Notes under the pieces: model-generated
Told to the model about the DNA's origin: nothing
The model's input: only the letters and a program-made list of their open reading frames with translations
Databases searched by the model: none
Translations under genes and position numbers: made by a program
Shown here: piece by piece, positions 54,883-63,495 of the stretch
Position numbering within the stretch: position 1 is the first letter of the stretch
Layout: each line of letters starts with the position of its first letter
From: Methanothrix harundinacea
GTDB lineage: Archaea; Halobacteriota; Methanosarcinia; Methanotrichales; Methanotrichaceae
Direction of reading: 5' to 3'
DNA: 64,000 bases
Assembly: GCA_002502785.1 (NCBI GenBank)
Contig: DAQG01000046.1
Coordinates: 27,939-91,938 of the forward strand

Positions 54883-54972
54883 GAGGCGGATTCCGCCTCT
54901 AGCTTGTAAATAAAGGCAGATTGCTGAGGGGCCGTTTGTCGCAAGAGCCCCTCCCGCCAGTCTGCCACTTTT
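54883..54972 (+). terminator. Double hairpin after the Trp/Tyr-rich gene
   Basis: Two structures follow the stop codon. The first is GAGGCGG-ATT-CCGCCTC (54883-54899). The second is a nested stem: outer GGCAGA (54915-54920) with TCTGCC (54961-54966), inner GAGGGGC (54926-54932) with GCCCCTC (54947-54953), then ACTTTTCTCTTT. The last looks like a terminator; the nested fold could also be a small stable RNA end. Confidence 0.6.
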
Positions 54973-55125
54973 CTCTTTCATCCGTCGTCCTTTCCTCTTC
55001 TGTTTCATTTTCGATCCGGGGTCACGTTTGAAAAGCCACCATGGCTGATCGACATCTATTTCTGGCGCAAAAGAGAGCCAAAAGACCTATGGCGTGGATG
55101 ACTTACTTTTGGGCCGGTGAGATTC

Positions 55126-55581
55126 TTGGATCGTGAACGCGCGTATCTGGTGGCCACCCCCTTCAAGAAGCGGGACAAGAAGAGCCTTAAGATAAGCGAC
55201 TTCGTCTTCGCTCTCTCTTTGGACCTCAAATGGGGTTCCCCCGAGAAGGTGAGAGCGCTTCTGCAGGAGGCGGCCGACGAGGGGCTCGTCCGGATCGAAG
55301 GGGACTACGTCCACGCCGCCTTCGACGACGCCCAGGCCGAGGTTCCGGTGGGCTTCAGGCCCTCAAAGGAGGAGGACCTTTTCGAGAAGAGCGTTCGCCT
55401 GATCGTCTCCGCGACGGGTATGGGCAAAAAGGAGGTGATCTCGATGGTGAACGAGAGGCAGGATTCCCTCCTGGGACTCGTGAACCTGGACGTGGTGGCC
55501 CTTCTCGTGGCAAGAGAGATGGGGATAGACGTCGGGGATCTAGCTTTGGAGGCATATCAGAACCTGGTCGAGTTGGGGTAG
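55126..55581 (+). CDS. DUF2240 family protein
   Basis: 151 residues from TTG 55126 (after GGTGAG at 4 bases); a GTG three codons earlier is possible. YLVATPFKKRDKKSLKISDF, then LDLKWGSPEKVRALLQEAAD, match the archaeal DUF2240 (COG3612) family, found across Euryarchaeota with no known function. The middle has a winged-helix look (EEGLVRIEGDYVHAAF-type strand), so nucleic acid binding is possible. It stands alone, followed 65 bases later by a secreted protein gene. Confidence 0.82.
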   Translation: MDRERAYLVATPFKKRDKKSLKISDFVFALSLDLKWGSPEKVRALLQEAADEGLVRIEGDYVHAAFDDAQAEVPVGFRPSKEEDLFEKSVRLIVSATGMGKKEVISMVNERQDSLLGLVNLDVVALLVAREMGIDVGDLALEAYQNLVELG

Positions 55582-55645
55582 CAAGATCAGAATCGAAGGA
55601 TTTATCCTTCAGGACGGCCTCATAACTGTGGGGGTGAGTTGCGTG

Positions 55646-56170
55646 ATGTCTTCGGGGTCGTCGATGGCCAATGGGCAATATCTGATTCTATGTCTAGTGC
55701 TTTTTATCGGCATTTCTTCAGCCGAGGCTGTAGACGAGGCCGGAGGCGACGTTGCGTCTGGAGATCTATATCGCCTTGAGGATGGGGTTCTCGTGATCGG
55801 CTGGTCGCCAGAAGTCGAGTTCAACCTCAACTCCACCGGAGGGGGCGGCAACTCGAGCATGGCGGGAACGAAAGACGACGGTCTCAATTTCAGCCTTGGC
55901 ACCCTTCAGGCAGAAAACGTCTCCTCGGATTCGGGCTCGATTCCGGCGTCGTTGGGCCTTTCCGAGAGCGGTTCTTACGGCGGCGCAGCGAGCGGCTCCC
56001 ACCTGGGCTGGGCCTCCTGGGACCCCCAGGCGGGCGGCCGGGGCCGCCACGTGGAGTACGGTCGGAGGGTCACCGATCTGGTGGGGGTCTTCTCGATCGA
56101 GATGAACATCAAACTCGGATCAAACTTGAGCGCCTGTCCCGGGAGCACTGAATGGATGCCCTGTCTCTAG
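55646..56170 (+). CDS. Secreted protein of unknown function
   Basis: 174 residues from ATG 55646, with GGGGGTGAG 7 bases upstream; a GTG at 55628 is less likely. The signal peptide is YLILCLVLFIGISSAEA. The mature chain is Ser/Gly-rich with five N-glycosylation sequons (NST, NSS, NFS, NVS, NLS) and ends with two cysteines (CPGSTEWMPC). I recognise no domain. It is probably a small envelope protein and converges on the YihY gene. Confidence 0.7.
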   Translation: MSSGSSMANGQYLILCLVLFIGISSAEAVDEAGGDVASGDLYRLEDGVLVIGWSPEVEFNLNSTGGGGNSSMAGTKDDGLNFSLGTLQAENVSSDSGSIPASLGLSESGSYGGAASGSHLGWASWDPQAGGRGRHVEYGRRVTDLVGVFSIEMNIKLGSNLSACPGSTEWMPCL

Positions 56171-56194
56171 GGACAGCGATCTTCTCGGATCTTA

Positions 56195-57163
56195 TTATTC
56201 TCGTTCTCGCGTCTCTATCCGTCGTCGTTGGCCGATAGCGGCGCTGAGGTGCGCTCCATAGAGGATGATCATCCCGCTCAAGTAGACCCATAGCATCAGG
56301 GCCACCACCGTTCCCAGGGAGCCGTAGACGAGCTGGTGTCTTGCCAGCCATATCACCAGGTACCATGAGAAGGTCATCTTGCTGACCGTCCAGCCGAGGG
56401 TGGCCGCGAGCGCCCCCCACCCGGCCTCAGCCCGTCTCACTTCGGTATTGGGGGCCCACATATACAGCACAAAGCAGATCAAAAAGACGAGCACTACCGG
56501 TACCAGATTTGAGAGAGCCTTCAATAACCAGGCCTCGTAGAAGGGCGCGTTTCCTCCCAGAATTTGGGATAGGAGGCCGAAGAGGCCTGCCAAAAATAGA
56601 GATACGACCAAAAGTCCCACCATCAAGCCGCCGGCCATGGAGAGGCCGAGAAGGCGCCATTTCAAATAGTTTCGCCGGGCTGCTCCCCGCCAGGCCCGAT
56701 CGATGTTCAATGCGAGGGCGGTGAATACGGACGTCGAGGCCCAGAGAAGGCCCAGAGCCGCCACGATCCCCACAGGCACCCTGAGCTTCATCACCTGCTG
56801 AACGTTCTCCGTCAGAATCTCCTGAGCTGGCGGCAGACGGCCCAGATCGAGGATCCGCTGAAGGCTCTCTTTTGCCAGCTCCTCACCTGGCGGCAACACC
56901 TCGCTCACCAGGTTCAATATCTGGTCCTGAACATTCTGGTTTTGCAACAGAGAGCTGCTCACCACCACCAGGATGATCAGCAGCGGGAATAAAGAGAAGA
57001 GGCCGTAGTAGGCGATCGCCGCCGCCGCCTCCGATGCCCGGGCCTCGTTGAAGCTTCGAAGAGCTTGGATGGATATTCCCAGAAAGCCACGGCTAAAGCC
57101 ATCGGTCCACAGGGATAGGGACCTTTCCCAATCCTTGATCTTGAGTCTAAATCTATCGGTCAT
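56195..57163 (-). CDS. YihY/BrkB family membrane protein
   Basis: 322 residues from ATG 57163 (MTDRFRLKIKDWERSLSLW), with AGAGAT just upstream; a TTG six codons earlier is possible. Six membrane helices and the signature NEARASEAAAAIAYYGLFSL, then LLWASTSVFTALALNIDRAW and YGSLGTVVALMLWVYLSGMI, define the YihY/BrkB (formerly RNase BN) family. It may be a transporter; the function is unknown. It ends 24 bases from the convergent secreted gene. Confidence 0.9.
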   Translation of the reverse strand: MTDRFRLKIKDWERSLSLWTDGFSRGFLGISIQALRSFNEARASEAAAAIAYYGLFSLFPLLIILVVVSSSLLQNQNVQDQILNLVSEVLPPGEELAKESLQRILDLGRLPPAQEILTENVQQVMKLRVPVGIVAALGLLWASTSVFTALALNIDRAWRGAARRNYLKWRLLGLSMAGGLMVGLLVVSLFLAGLFGLLSQILGGNAPFYEAWLLKALSNLVPVVLVFLICFVLYMWAPNTEVRRAEAGWGALAATLGWTVSKMTFSWYLVIWLARHQLVYGSLGTVVALMLWVYLSGMIILYGAHLSAAIGQRRRIETRERE

Positions 57164-57339
57164 AAGATCTCTTTTTTCCAATCCGTCTCATCTCTCTGCA
57201 GATCCAACGGGGTTGCTTTCTGCTCTTCTTTTGGACGGAAGGTCTACAATAACTTGGCCGTGGGGGCATTTTCGAACCTTCCATCCAACCGCTTACTTTA
57301 AATTCTTCTTTGACCATTAACATGACTTGGGGGAATGCC

Positions 57340-58101
57340 ATGAAGGTTATGGCGATTTTATTAAGTCTGTTAATTCTGACGCTTTCGGGGGCGGCTGAGG
57401 ACGCCCCCACTCTGACCGTCATCGGCGAGGGCAAGGTCATCGTCCCGGCCGATACGGTATTTGTTTCGGTCAGCGTGACGGCCGAGGATGAGAACGTCAC
57501 CCTGACATCGATTAAGAATGCTGAATCCCTGAACAGAACGATAGAAGCTCTGATAGATGCCGGCTTGAAGAGGGACGACGTCCTGTCCGGCCGCGGCAGA
57601 AGCGTCCAGAGCATCCAGACCAGTAGCAGAGTCTGTAACAACTCGACATGTGTGATGGTCGCGAACAAGGCAGTGAGCCGCGTAACAGATCAGGTCACCA
57701 TCAGATTCGATGCAGAAGATGAGAACCTCATCAACAGGTGCCTTGAGGCGGCCAAGGCCGAGGGTGCCGAGGCTGAGATATCCGGGTACGCTCTGGGAGA
57801 TGATAGCGAGGCATTGGCCGAAGCGCGCAGAAAGGCCGTCGAAGATGCCGAAGAGAACGCCGAAGATCTCGCCTCTGCCGCGGGCTTTATGCTCGGAATG
57901 AGGCTGGATATATTCGAGCCGTCGTATCCTGTAGTGTACCAGCAGTCGTCGGGGCTTGATCCGTTGAGTCTCGGTATGATGGAGATCTTCGATTTCTCCT
58001 GGCCCGATATGTTTGACCCCTTCGATGCGGGCGTCTCTGCTGAACCTGGCATGTTGGAGGTCAGATCTCAGGTCGTTGTCACCTACGAGGTCGCTTCGTG
58101 A
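57340..58101 (+). CDS. SIMPL-domain (DUF541/BP26-like) secreted protein
   Basis: 253 residues from ATG 57340. GGGGG lies 6 bases upstream and a TATA box (CTTTAAATT, about 57295-57303) implies a start of transcription near 57325. The signal peptide MKVMAILLSLLILTLSGAAE is followed by one SIMPL domain: TLTVIGEGKVIVPADTVFVS, then LIDAGLKRDDVLSGRGRSVQ, and AEARRKAVEDAEENAEDLAS. Homologues such as BP26/OMP28 form periplasmic or surface multimers. Function in archaea is unknown. Confidence 0.88.
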   Translation: MKVMAILLSLLILTLSGAAEDAPTLTVIGEGKVIVPADTVFVSVSVTAEDENVTLTSIKNAESLNRTIEALIDAGLKRDDVLSGRGRSVQSIQTSSRVCNNSTCVMVANKAVSRVTDQVTIRFDAEDENLINRCLEAAKAEGAEAEISGYALGDDSEALAEARRKAVEDAEENAEDLASAAGFMLGMRLDIFEPSYPVVYQQSSGLDPLSLGMMEIFDFSWPDMFDPFDAGVSAEPGMLEVRSQVVVTYEVAS

Positions 58102-58252
58102 AGGAGCCCTCCAAAACTTCCGACCCGAGTTTGATCCCAAAACACTTTTTGATCTGCACAGTTATATCCGTATAATTCATTTAGTGGCGAAAAGCACTTT
58201 TGAAACATAATTTACTTATTCTATAAAGTTCCTTTTATGTAAGGTGATCCAA

Positions 58253-59236
58253 ATGAGATGGTTATACGTTCTGCTTCTGATATCCGTCCTAGCGACTGCT
58301 CCGGCTGCAGAGGCTTTGAAGTTCATGAGTGACGATGTAGTCTCCATAAACTTCCCAGTGGAGGACGACCTCTTCGCTGGAGGCGACACCGTGAACGTCA
58401 ACGCTCCAGTAGATAGCGCCGTTATCGCCGGGGGGAACGTGAGCATAGACGCCCCGATAAAGGGCGACCTGATCGTCTTTGGGGGCGAGGTCGACCTGAA
58501 CTCTGACGTCGGCGGAAAGATCGTGGCCGCAGGCGGCACCATCAACCTCAGGGGCGATGTCGCCAGGAACGTGGTGATGGCCGGCGGCCAGGTTAGGATC
58601 CTCTCCACGTCGGAGATAGGAAGGGACGCGGCTGTCACCGGCGGCAATGTCTACAACGCAGGAAAAATAGCTGGGACCCTCTGGGTCAATGCCGGGAACT
58701 TTGAGAACAACGGCACCGTCGGCGACTTGAAGTTCCAGCAGTGGGAGGAGGATGAGGCGGCGGAGGAGAAAGCTGAGGCTTTCATCTCGACATTCAGCAT
58801 CCTCATGATATTGGGGTTCCTCATCGTCGGCCTTATAATCTTGAGGCTCTTTCCAAGAAGCGTCTCAGCCGTTGATCGTGAGATCAGGCAATCTCCGCCG
58901 GTCAAGGCCCTTTTGGGCCTCGGGCTCATCGTCGCTTCGATGATCTTGATCGTCATCTCGATCTTTACCGTCGTGGGTATGCCCCTGGGTTTCCTCCTCT
59001 TGACGCTCTTTGTCGCCGCCCTGATGCTGGCAAACCTCTTCGTCTCTTTCAGCCTGGGAAGATGGATCGTCTCGGCCCTGAACCAGACTCTGGGAGACTA
59101 TCCTGCCTTCATCTTGGGCTATGTGGTTTTGAGCGTCCTCTTCCTCATACCCTACGCCGGGTCCATAATAGAGCTGATCTCGATCAGCCTGGGATTCGGA
59201 GCGATGGTCTACGCCATCAACGAAAGCCGAAGATGA
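58253..59236 (+). CDS. Bactofilin-like polymer-forming protein with membrane domain
   Basis: 327 residues from ATG 58253, with AAGGTGAT 4 bases upstream; an in-frame GTG at 58244 is part of that signal. Signal peptide RWLYVLLLISVLATAPAAEA. Residues 25-160 form a beta-helix of short repeats with alternating small and hydrophobic residues (DTVNVNAPVDSAVIAGGNVS, IKGDLIVFGGEVDLNSDVGG), as in bactofilins (DUF583). Four membrane helices follow at about 180-325. It lies between SIMPL and FtsZ genes and could shape or anchor the envelope. Confidence 0.85.
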   Translation: MRWLYVLLLISVLATAPAAEALKFMSDDVVSINFPVEDDLFAGGDTVNVNAPVDSAVIAGGNVSIDAPIKGDLIVFGGEVDLNSDVGGKIVAAGGTINLRGDVARNVVMAGGQVRILSTSEIGRDAAVTGGNVYNAGKIAGTLWVNAGNFENNGTVGDLKFQQWEEDEAAEEKAEAFISTFSILMILGFLIVGLIILRLFPRSVSAVDREIRQSPPVKALLGLGLIVASMILIVISIFTVVGMPLGFLLLTLFVAALMLANLFVSFSLGRWIVSALNQTLGDYPAFILGYVVLSVLFLIPYAGSIIELISISLGFGAMVYAINESRR

Positions 59237-59538
59237 GTTTGACGGGGAAAAAAAGTGGGTTGAATAAGTCGTGGGCATTGACATGGCGTGCGAGGCGAAA
59301 GTTGATCGATGTGAAACCGGTCCGAACGTGTAAACCCGAATTTGCATCAGGTCTTTGGAAATGGTGCCAAGGGGCCGCGCCGATGCCTCGCTAAAATTTT
59401 ATGATTTAGTATCACATTCCAATCCAATGTTGTTAAAATCAGGTCGGGATGGAAGTTTTCGATAGCTATTTCAAGCTCACTATGAAAAAATCCATATACC
59501 AATAAGCTGCTAGATTCAAGAACGAAGAAGCCCAGGTG
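59237..59538. promoter_or_regulatory. Intergenic region upstream of ftsZ
   Basis: About 300 bases with no credible gene. AT-rich TAAAATTTTATGATTTAG lies near 59393-59410, and a TATA-like CCATATACC near 59490-59498, 40-50 bases before the ftsZ start, predicts a leader of about 20 bases carrying AGGTGAT. Nothing else was recognised. Confidence 0.4.
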
Positions 59539-60714
59539 ATGGACGTGAAGTCGATTATAGATGAGGCTCTTAACAGAGCTGAGCTCGAGGGCCGGACAAC
59601 TCCGTCAAGAGCCATGGAGAACGACGAAGATCTCGAGGGCCGGACAGCCCCGTCGAGGGCCATGGAGAACGACGAAGATCTCGTCGCGGTTCTGGAGCAG
59701 CTCACGACGGTTATTAGGGTAATCGGCTGCGGCGGGGGTGGGTCTAATACCATCGAGCGGCTCGCCGAGACCGGGATCGAGGGCGCGGAGCTCTTTGCCA
59801 TGAACACCGACGCTCAGCACCTTCTCCACATAAACGCGGACCGGCGCGTCCTAATCGGGCGGCGCACGACCCGGGGACTGGGCGCTGGAAGCCTTCCTTC
59901 CATCGGGGAAGAGGCGGCCAGGGAGAGCATCGATGAGATCAGGGCTGCCGTGGAGGGGGCGGACATGGTATTCATCACCTGCGGCCTTGGAGGCGGAACA
60001 GGGACCGGAGCTGCGCCTGTAGTTGCGGAGGTGGCAAGGGAGATGGGCGCTCTCACGATATCTGTTGTAACTCTGCCCTTTGCCGCGGAAGGGGCCATAA
60101 GGATGGCCAATGCCGATGCGGGGCTGAAACGGCTCCGAGAGGTCTCGGACACTGCCATCGTTGTCCCTAACGACCGGCTATTGGAAGTTGTTCCCGATCT
60201 GCCTCTACAGGCGGCCTTCAAGGTGGCTGACGAGGTGCTGATGCGGTCGGTCAAGGGGATAACGGAGCTGATCACAAGGCCTGGCCTGATTAATTTGGAC
60301 TTCGCCGACGTTAGGACGATAATGTCCAACGGTGGCGTCGCCATGATAGGTCTCGGAGAGGCCGAAGGCGAAATGAAGAGCAAAGATTCGGTGATTAAAG
60401 CCCTCAGAAGCCCCCTTTTGGACGTGGACATCTCTGGCGCGACCTCGGCGCTGGTCAACGTGGTGGGCGGTTCGAGCATGTCGATATCCGATGCTGAGAC
60501 CGTGGTGGAAGAGGTTTACGACAGAATCAACCCAGACGCCCGGATTATCTGGGGAGCTCAGATCGATCCGAGCCTCGACAATACCATCAGGACGATGCTG
60601 GTGGTAACCGGCGTCTCTTCTCCCCAGATCTTGGGCAAGGAGGATCTAAAACAGGGCCGGGTTGTCTCTAAACACGGCATAGACTTCCTCAGGAGAAGGC
60701 GAACCGACATCTGA
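59539..60714 (+). CDS. ftsZ: Cell division protein FtsZ
   Basis: 391 residues. GTPase of the tubulin family that forms the division ring. [13 protein letters not shown], then the tubulin signature [20 protein letters not shown], and [20 protein letters not shown] are all intact. ATG 59539 lies just behind AGGTG. A GTG at 59545 ([13 protein letters not shown]) sits 4 bases after GGTGAT and is a strong alternative. The N-terminal arm contains an exact-looking 16-residue tandem duplication ([32 protein letters not shown]), unlike normal FtsZ. Confidence 0.95.
   Translation: MDVKSIIDEALNRAELEGRTTPSRAMENDEDLEGRTAPSRAMENDEDLVAVLEQLTTVIRVIGCGGGGSNTIERLAETGIEGAELFAMNTDAQHLLHINADRRVLIGRRTTRGLGAGSLPSIGEEAARESIDEIRAAVEGADMVFITCGLGGGTGTGAAPVVAEVAREMGALTISVVTLPFAAEGAIRMANADAGLKRLREVSDTAIVVPNDRLLEVVPDLPLQAAFKVADEVLMRSVKGITELITRPGLINLDFADVRTIMSNGGVAMIGLGEAEGEMKSKDSVIKALRSPLLDVDISGATSALVNVVGGSSMSISDAETVVEEVYDRINPDARIIWGAQIDPSLDNTIRTMLVVTGVSSPQILGKEDLKQGRVVSKHGIDFLRRRRTDI
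59584..59679 (+). repeat. 48-bp tandem duplication in the 5' part of ftsZ
   Basis: Two adjacent 48-base units (59584-59631 and 59632-59679), each starting CTCGAGGGCCGGACA and ending AACGACGAAGAT, differ at only a few positions. The frame is kept, adding 16 residues to the FtsZ N-terminal arm. The few differences suggest a fairly recent duplication. Confidence 0.9.
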
Positions 60715-60811
60715 CATAATTGGCCTGGTGCTTCTTGTAGTAAAAAAAGCACGTCGCATGAAAATGGCAGATCCACGGTGCCGAGGATTTCCGGATCGTT
60801 CGGCTCCGAGG

Positions 60812-61138
60812 TCAACGGGCGACCATGATGAGCCTTGTAAGGCTAGCGTTGGCCGGGTTTTCTTCTTGTTTTTGGGTGGTGTAGCTCCTCAGTTGAGACG
60901 AGCTTTTGGGAACGTCGCTGTCGACCACCAATTCCACCCTCTGCATGTAAAGAAGGGTCTGGCCTACACAGGGCATTACCTTGAAGGTATCAGGGTGGAT
61001 GTAAACGGTTTTCAGTTTGTGGCAGGCCTGGAGTATTCTGTAAATGTCGCGGTTTGTGGGCACGAAGGCGATGATCAGCACCTCGTCGTAGGGCATAAGC
61101 CGTGCCAGGTCGAACTCCGAGTTCAAGGTTCGCAGCAT
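60812..61138 (-). CDS. DUF1699 family protein (methanogen-specific)
   Basis: 108 residues from ATG 61138 (MLRTLNSEFDLARLMPYDEV); GGTGG lies 7 bases upstream, while an ATG six codons earlier lacks one. VLIIAFVPTNRDIYRILQAC, then LKTVYIHPDTFKVMPCVGQT and LYMQRVELV, follow the DUF1699 pattern known from Methanosarcinales. The function is unknown. It converges on ftsZ. A TATA-like GATAATACAG lies about 50-60 bases upstream. Confidence 0.75.
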   Translation of the reverse strand: MLRTLNSEFDLARLMPYDEVLIIAFVPTNRDIYRILQACHKLKTVYIHPDTFKVMPCVGQTLLYMQRVELVVDSDVPKSSSQLRSYTTQKQEENPANASLTRLIMVAR

Positions 61139-61630
61139 CTTCAGACCACCACACATCTTTTCCTCTTGAAAGCCCTTGCGGGCTGTATTATCGAACTTCC
61201 GAATCTACTTGACTTTACACTGTAAGCAAGGGATCCCTCATATATGAACCTGTTGATTCAAAATAACTGCGGATTGATTGGTCGCAGATTTTATGACATG
61301 ACAGAACATGTCATACAGAAAATCGTATTCATGAGATATTATGCAGATGCACGACTTCTCATAATACTGATAAAGTCGTTGGGCTCCGATGGGCCTCGAA
61401 TCTAAATTGCCTGTGAACACTTCAGCCAATACCTTTCGCGAAAAAGTAGTACGACCCGATATAAGTTACGGTATGTTGCGATTTTTTTACATGTAGTCAG
61501 GTCTGATCGAACCAGGGTTCGAAGGTTTGAGCCGCAAATGATAACATGCACCATCTCAATCGATGGAATTATAAAGCATCGTGATTGCTTAATAAATATT
61601 GTTATGGATGCTACGATTGGATGTGAAAAT
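61139..61630. promoter_or_regulatory. Divergent regulatory region with an inverted repeat
   Basis: 492 AT-rich bases between the DUF1699 and HTH genes, with no convincing ORF. AGCCC-TTGC-GGGCT (61172-61185) is a short hairpin in the DUF1699 leader. TATGACATG-ACAGAA-CATGTCATA (61292-61315) is a perfect 9-bp inverted repeat, a good candidate operator. AATTATAAAGC (61567-61577) is a TATA box whose start of transcription would be near 61600, about 30 bases before the HTH gene. Confidence 0.5.
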
Positions 61631-61930
61631 ATGGTGACAGAGAAGGTGAAAAGAGAGCTCGAGATGCTTAAAAGGCACCTTATCATCCTGAAATATGTCG
61701 CGGAGAACGAGCCGATCGGCATCCTCAAGCTGGCTGAAGAGACGGGGATACCCAGCCATAAAGTCCGATACTCGCTGCGGGTGCTGGAGCAGGAGGGGCT
61801 CATCGCCGCCTCGGCACCGGGAGCGATCACCACAGAACGCACTGAGACCTTTCTGAAAGATCTGGACTCAGCCATCGACCAGCTTCAGGATATGGCCAAA
61901 GGGCTGAAGGAAGTCAAGATCGAGCGGTAG
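61631..61930 (+). CDS. Winged-helix transcription regulator paired with a ligase homologue
   Basis: 99 residues from ATG 61631 (MVTEKVKRELEMLKRHLIIL), with TGGATGTGA upstream. The open frame extends 31 codons further, but the predicted start of transcription lies inside that part. A winged helix is plain: AENEPIGILKLAEETGIPSH, then KVRYSLRVLEQEGLIAASAP, followed by a C-terminal helix likely for dimerisation. It ends 6 bases before the ligase-like gene, so the two form an operon. The inverted repeat upstream may be its own binding site. Confidence 0.82.
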   Translation: MVTEKVKRELEMLKRHLIILKYVAENEPIGILKLAEETGIPSHKVRYSLRVLEQEGLIAASAPGAITTERTETFLKDLDSAIDQLQDMAKGLKEVKIER

Positions 61931-61936
61931 TATCCA

Positions 61937-63199
61937 ATGCCTCCCTACATAGAGATCGCAAGAACTCTGGAGGCTGTCTCCAGAGAGGAACGGAGGGCCG
62001 ATAAGGCCGAATTGGTGGCGTCCCTTCTGAAAAGTCTCCCCCCAGAGATGCTACGGCCCGTTGTCAGACTTCTATCGGGCCGGCTTTGGCCTCCCTGGGA
62101 ATCGCGGGAGATGGGGATCGGGCCCGAAATCCTTGGCGTGGTTCTGGAAGAGCTTTCAGGTCAGGGCAGACTGCCTGAAGCGAAACTGACCGACCTTGGT
62201 GATCTGGCCGAGATATTGGTACAGAAGCGGTCTCAACAGACTCTCACCTCGTCGATGATGGATGCTTTGCAGGTTTACGACGCCCTCCGGCAGATCTCGG
62301 CTCAAAAAGGTGCAGGTTCCCTTTTCAGAAAGAAATCCCTCCTGATGGGACTTTTTCTGAATGCGTCCCCCATTGAGGCCAAGTACATCGCAAGGACCGT
62401 TCTGGGGAAGACGATGGTGGGCTTGGGCCCGTCACTGATGTCGGCGGCCATTGGCAGGGCCTTCTCTGCCGACGAGGCCCTGGTGAAAAGGGCGTATGCT
62501 CGTCTCCCGGATTTTGGGATGGTGGCCCTCAACGCCTTTAGAGGTGAAATATTCGAAGTAAGGTTGGCACCCCCAAATCCTGCGAGGTTCATGCTCTATG
62601 AGCGGAAGAATCAGCCCTTGGATGCGATCTGGGGGGCAGGGCGGGCAGCTTACGTCGTCAGGTATGGCGGGCTCAGGGTGCAGGTGCACAAGTTCAACGA
62701 CCAGGTTTTCATCTATTCGAGCCAGCTTCGAAACGTCACCCCGTCTCTCCAAGATCTGGCAGAAGAGGTGATGAGGGTGAAGGGGAACTTCGTCTTGGAT
62801 GGAGAGTTTCTCCTGGTCCAGCAGGGCAGGATCTTGCCCCTATCGGAGATGGTTGGGAGGATCAACCTCAAGGGCAGGTCCAGAGACTTGGCGATTCCTT
62901 CCTTCGCGGCATCGGATCTGCTCTACCTGAACGGAAAGGAGCTTATCGAGAAGAGTTACGCTGAGCGGAGGCAGCTTTTGGGCCGGGCGCTGCGAGATGT
63001 GGCTGGAAGGCCCTTATATGCCAAGGTATTTCTGGCAAAGGAGCTGGTTTCGGACGATCCAAATAAGGTGAACGAGCTGCTACGATGGTCTTTGGATCAG
63101 GGTTTCAGAGGACTGGTACTGCGCGATCTTGGCGGACTTTATACCCCGGGTTCCAGGAGCCGGTGGGACGCGGTGATATCTCAGATGCCGGGCTCATAG
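61937..63199 (+). CDS. ATP-dependent DNA ligase homologue without the catalytic lysine (pseudoenzyme)
   Basis: 420 residues. The N-terminal DNA-binding domain is that of archaeal ligase (ASPIEAKYIARTVLGKTMVG). The adenylation core follows, but motif I, normally K-x-D-G-x-R, reads R242-Y-G244-G-L-R247: the lysine that forms the AMP adduct is replaced by Arg and the Asp by Gly. Motif III (FVLDGEF) is near normal. Motif IV reads GLVLRD with Arg396 for Lys, and motif V (W-x-K-x-K) reads RWDAVI, so both lysines are lost. The OB domain is missing (usual length about 550-600). It is cotranscribed with a winged-helix regulator. Not a decayed gene: the frame is intact and the rest is conserved. Confidence 0.85.
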   Translation: MPPYIEIARTLEAVSREERRADKAELVASLLKSLPPEMLRPVVRLLSGRLWPPWESREMGIGPEILGVVLEELSGQGRLPEAKLTDLGDLAEILVQKRSQQTLTSSMMDALQVYDALRQISAQKGAGSLFRKKSLLMGLFLNASPIEAKYIARTVLGKTMVGLGPSLMSAAIGRAFSADEALVKRAYARLPDFGMVALNAFRGEIFEVRLAPPNPARFMLYERKNQPLDAIWGAGRAAYVVRYGGLRVQVHKFNDQVFIYSSQLRNVTPSLQDLAEEVMRVKGNFVLDGEFLLVQQGRILPLSEMVGRINLKGRSRDLAIPSFAASDLLYLNGKELIEKSYAERRQLLGRALRDVAGRPLYAKVFLAKELVSDDPNKVNELLRWSLDQGFRGLVLRDLGGLYTPGSRSRWDAVISQMPGS

Positions 63200-63495
63200 A
63201 CCCGATCTTGCCGGATCAAGAGCCCTCTAGCTAAGTGACGGCCGATTGAAATCTCAAAGACAAAGCGGCTTTTCTTCCGGGAATCATCACGAATTATTTA
63301 TATAATCTTCTTTTCAAGTTCAAAATAAAAGTCGACGGAGGTTTTTTTTTCCGAAGAATACGGCCACGAAAGTCTATATATGTGAAGAATGCTCAGTTCC
63401 TTGAGAGCCGGTCAGCAGGGCGGTTCTTGTCAGAGGGGAGAATATTTAAGCTCAGTATGTGAATATGTTTAGAGAGGAATCGGAGGAAGGATTAC
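63200..63495. promoter_or_regulatory. Upstream region of the repeat protein gene
   Basis: About 300 bases without an ORF. Three TATA-like sites lie on the plus strand: ATTATTTATATAATC (63293-63307), TCTATATATG (63373-63382) and AATATTTAAGC (63441-63451). The last is about 50 bases before the ATG and best placed. GGAGGAAGG (63482-63490) is the Shine-Dalgarno. A T9 run lies at 63342-63350. The multiple TATA boxes suggest strong or regulated expression. Confidence 0.5.

Noticed and set aside
60720..60811. Small ORF or RNA gene between ftsZ and the DUF1699 gene
   Set aside because: Under 100 bases, no promoter, no fold and no coding signal.
61538..61630. N-terminal 31-codon extension of the HTH regulator
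   Set aside because: The TATA box at 61567-61577 lies inside it and would start the transcript downstream of its ATG.
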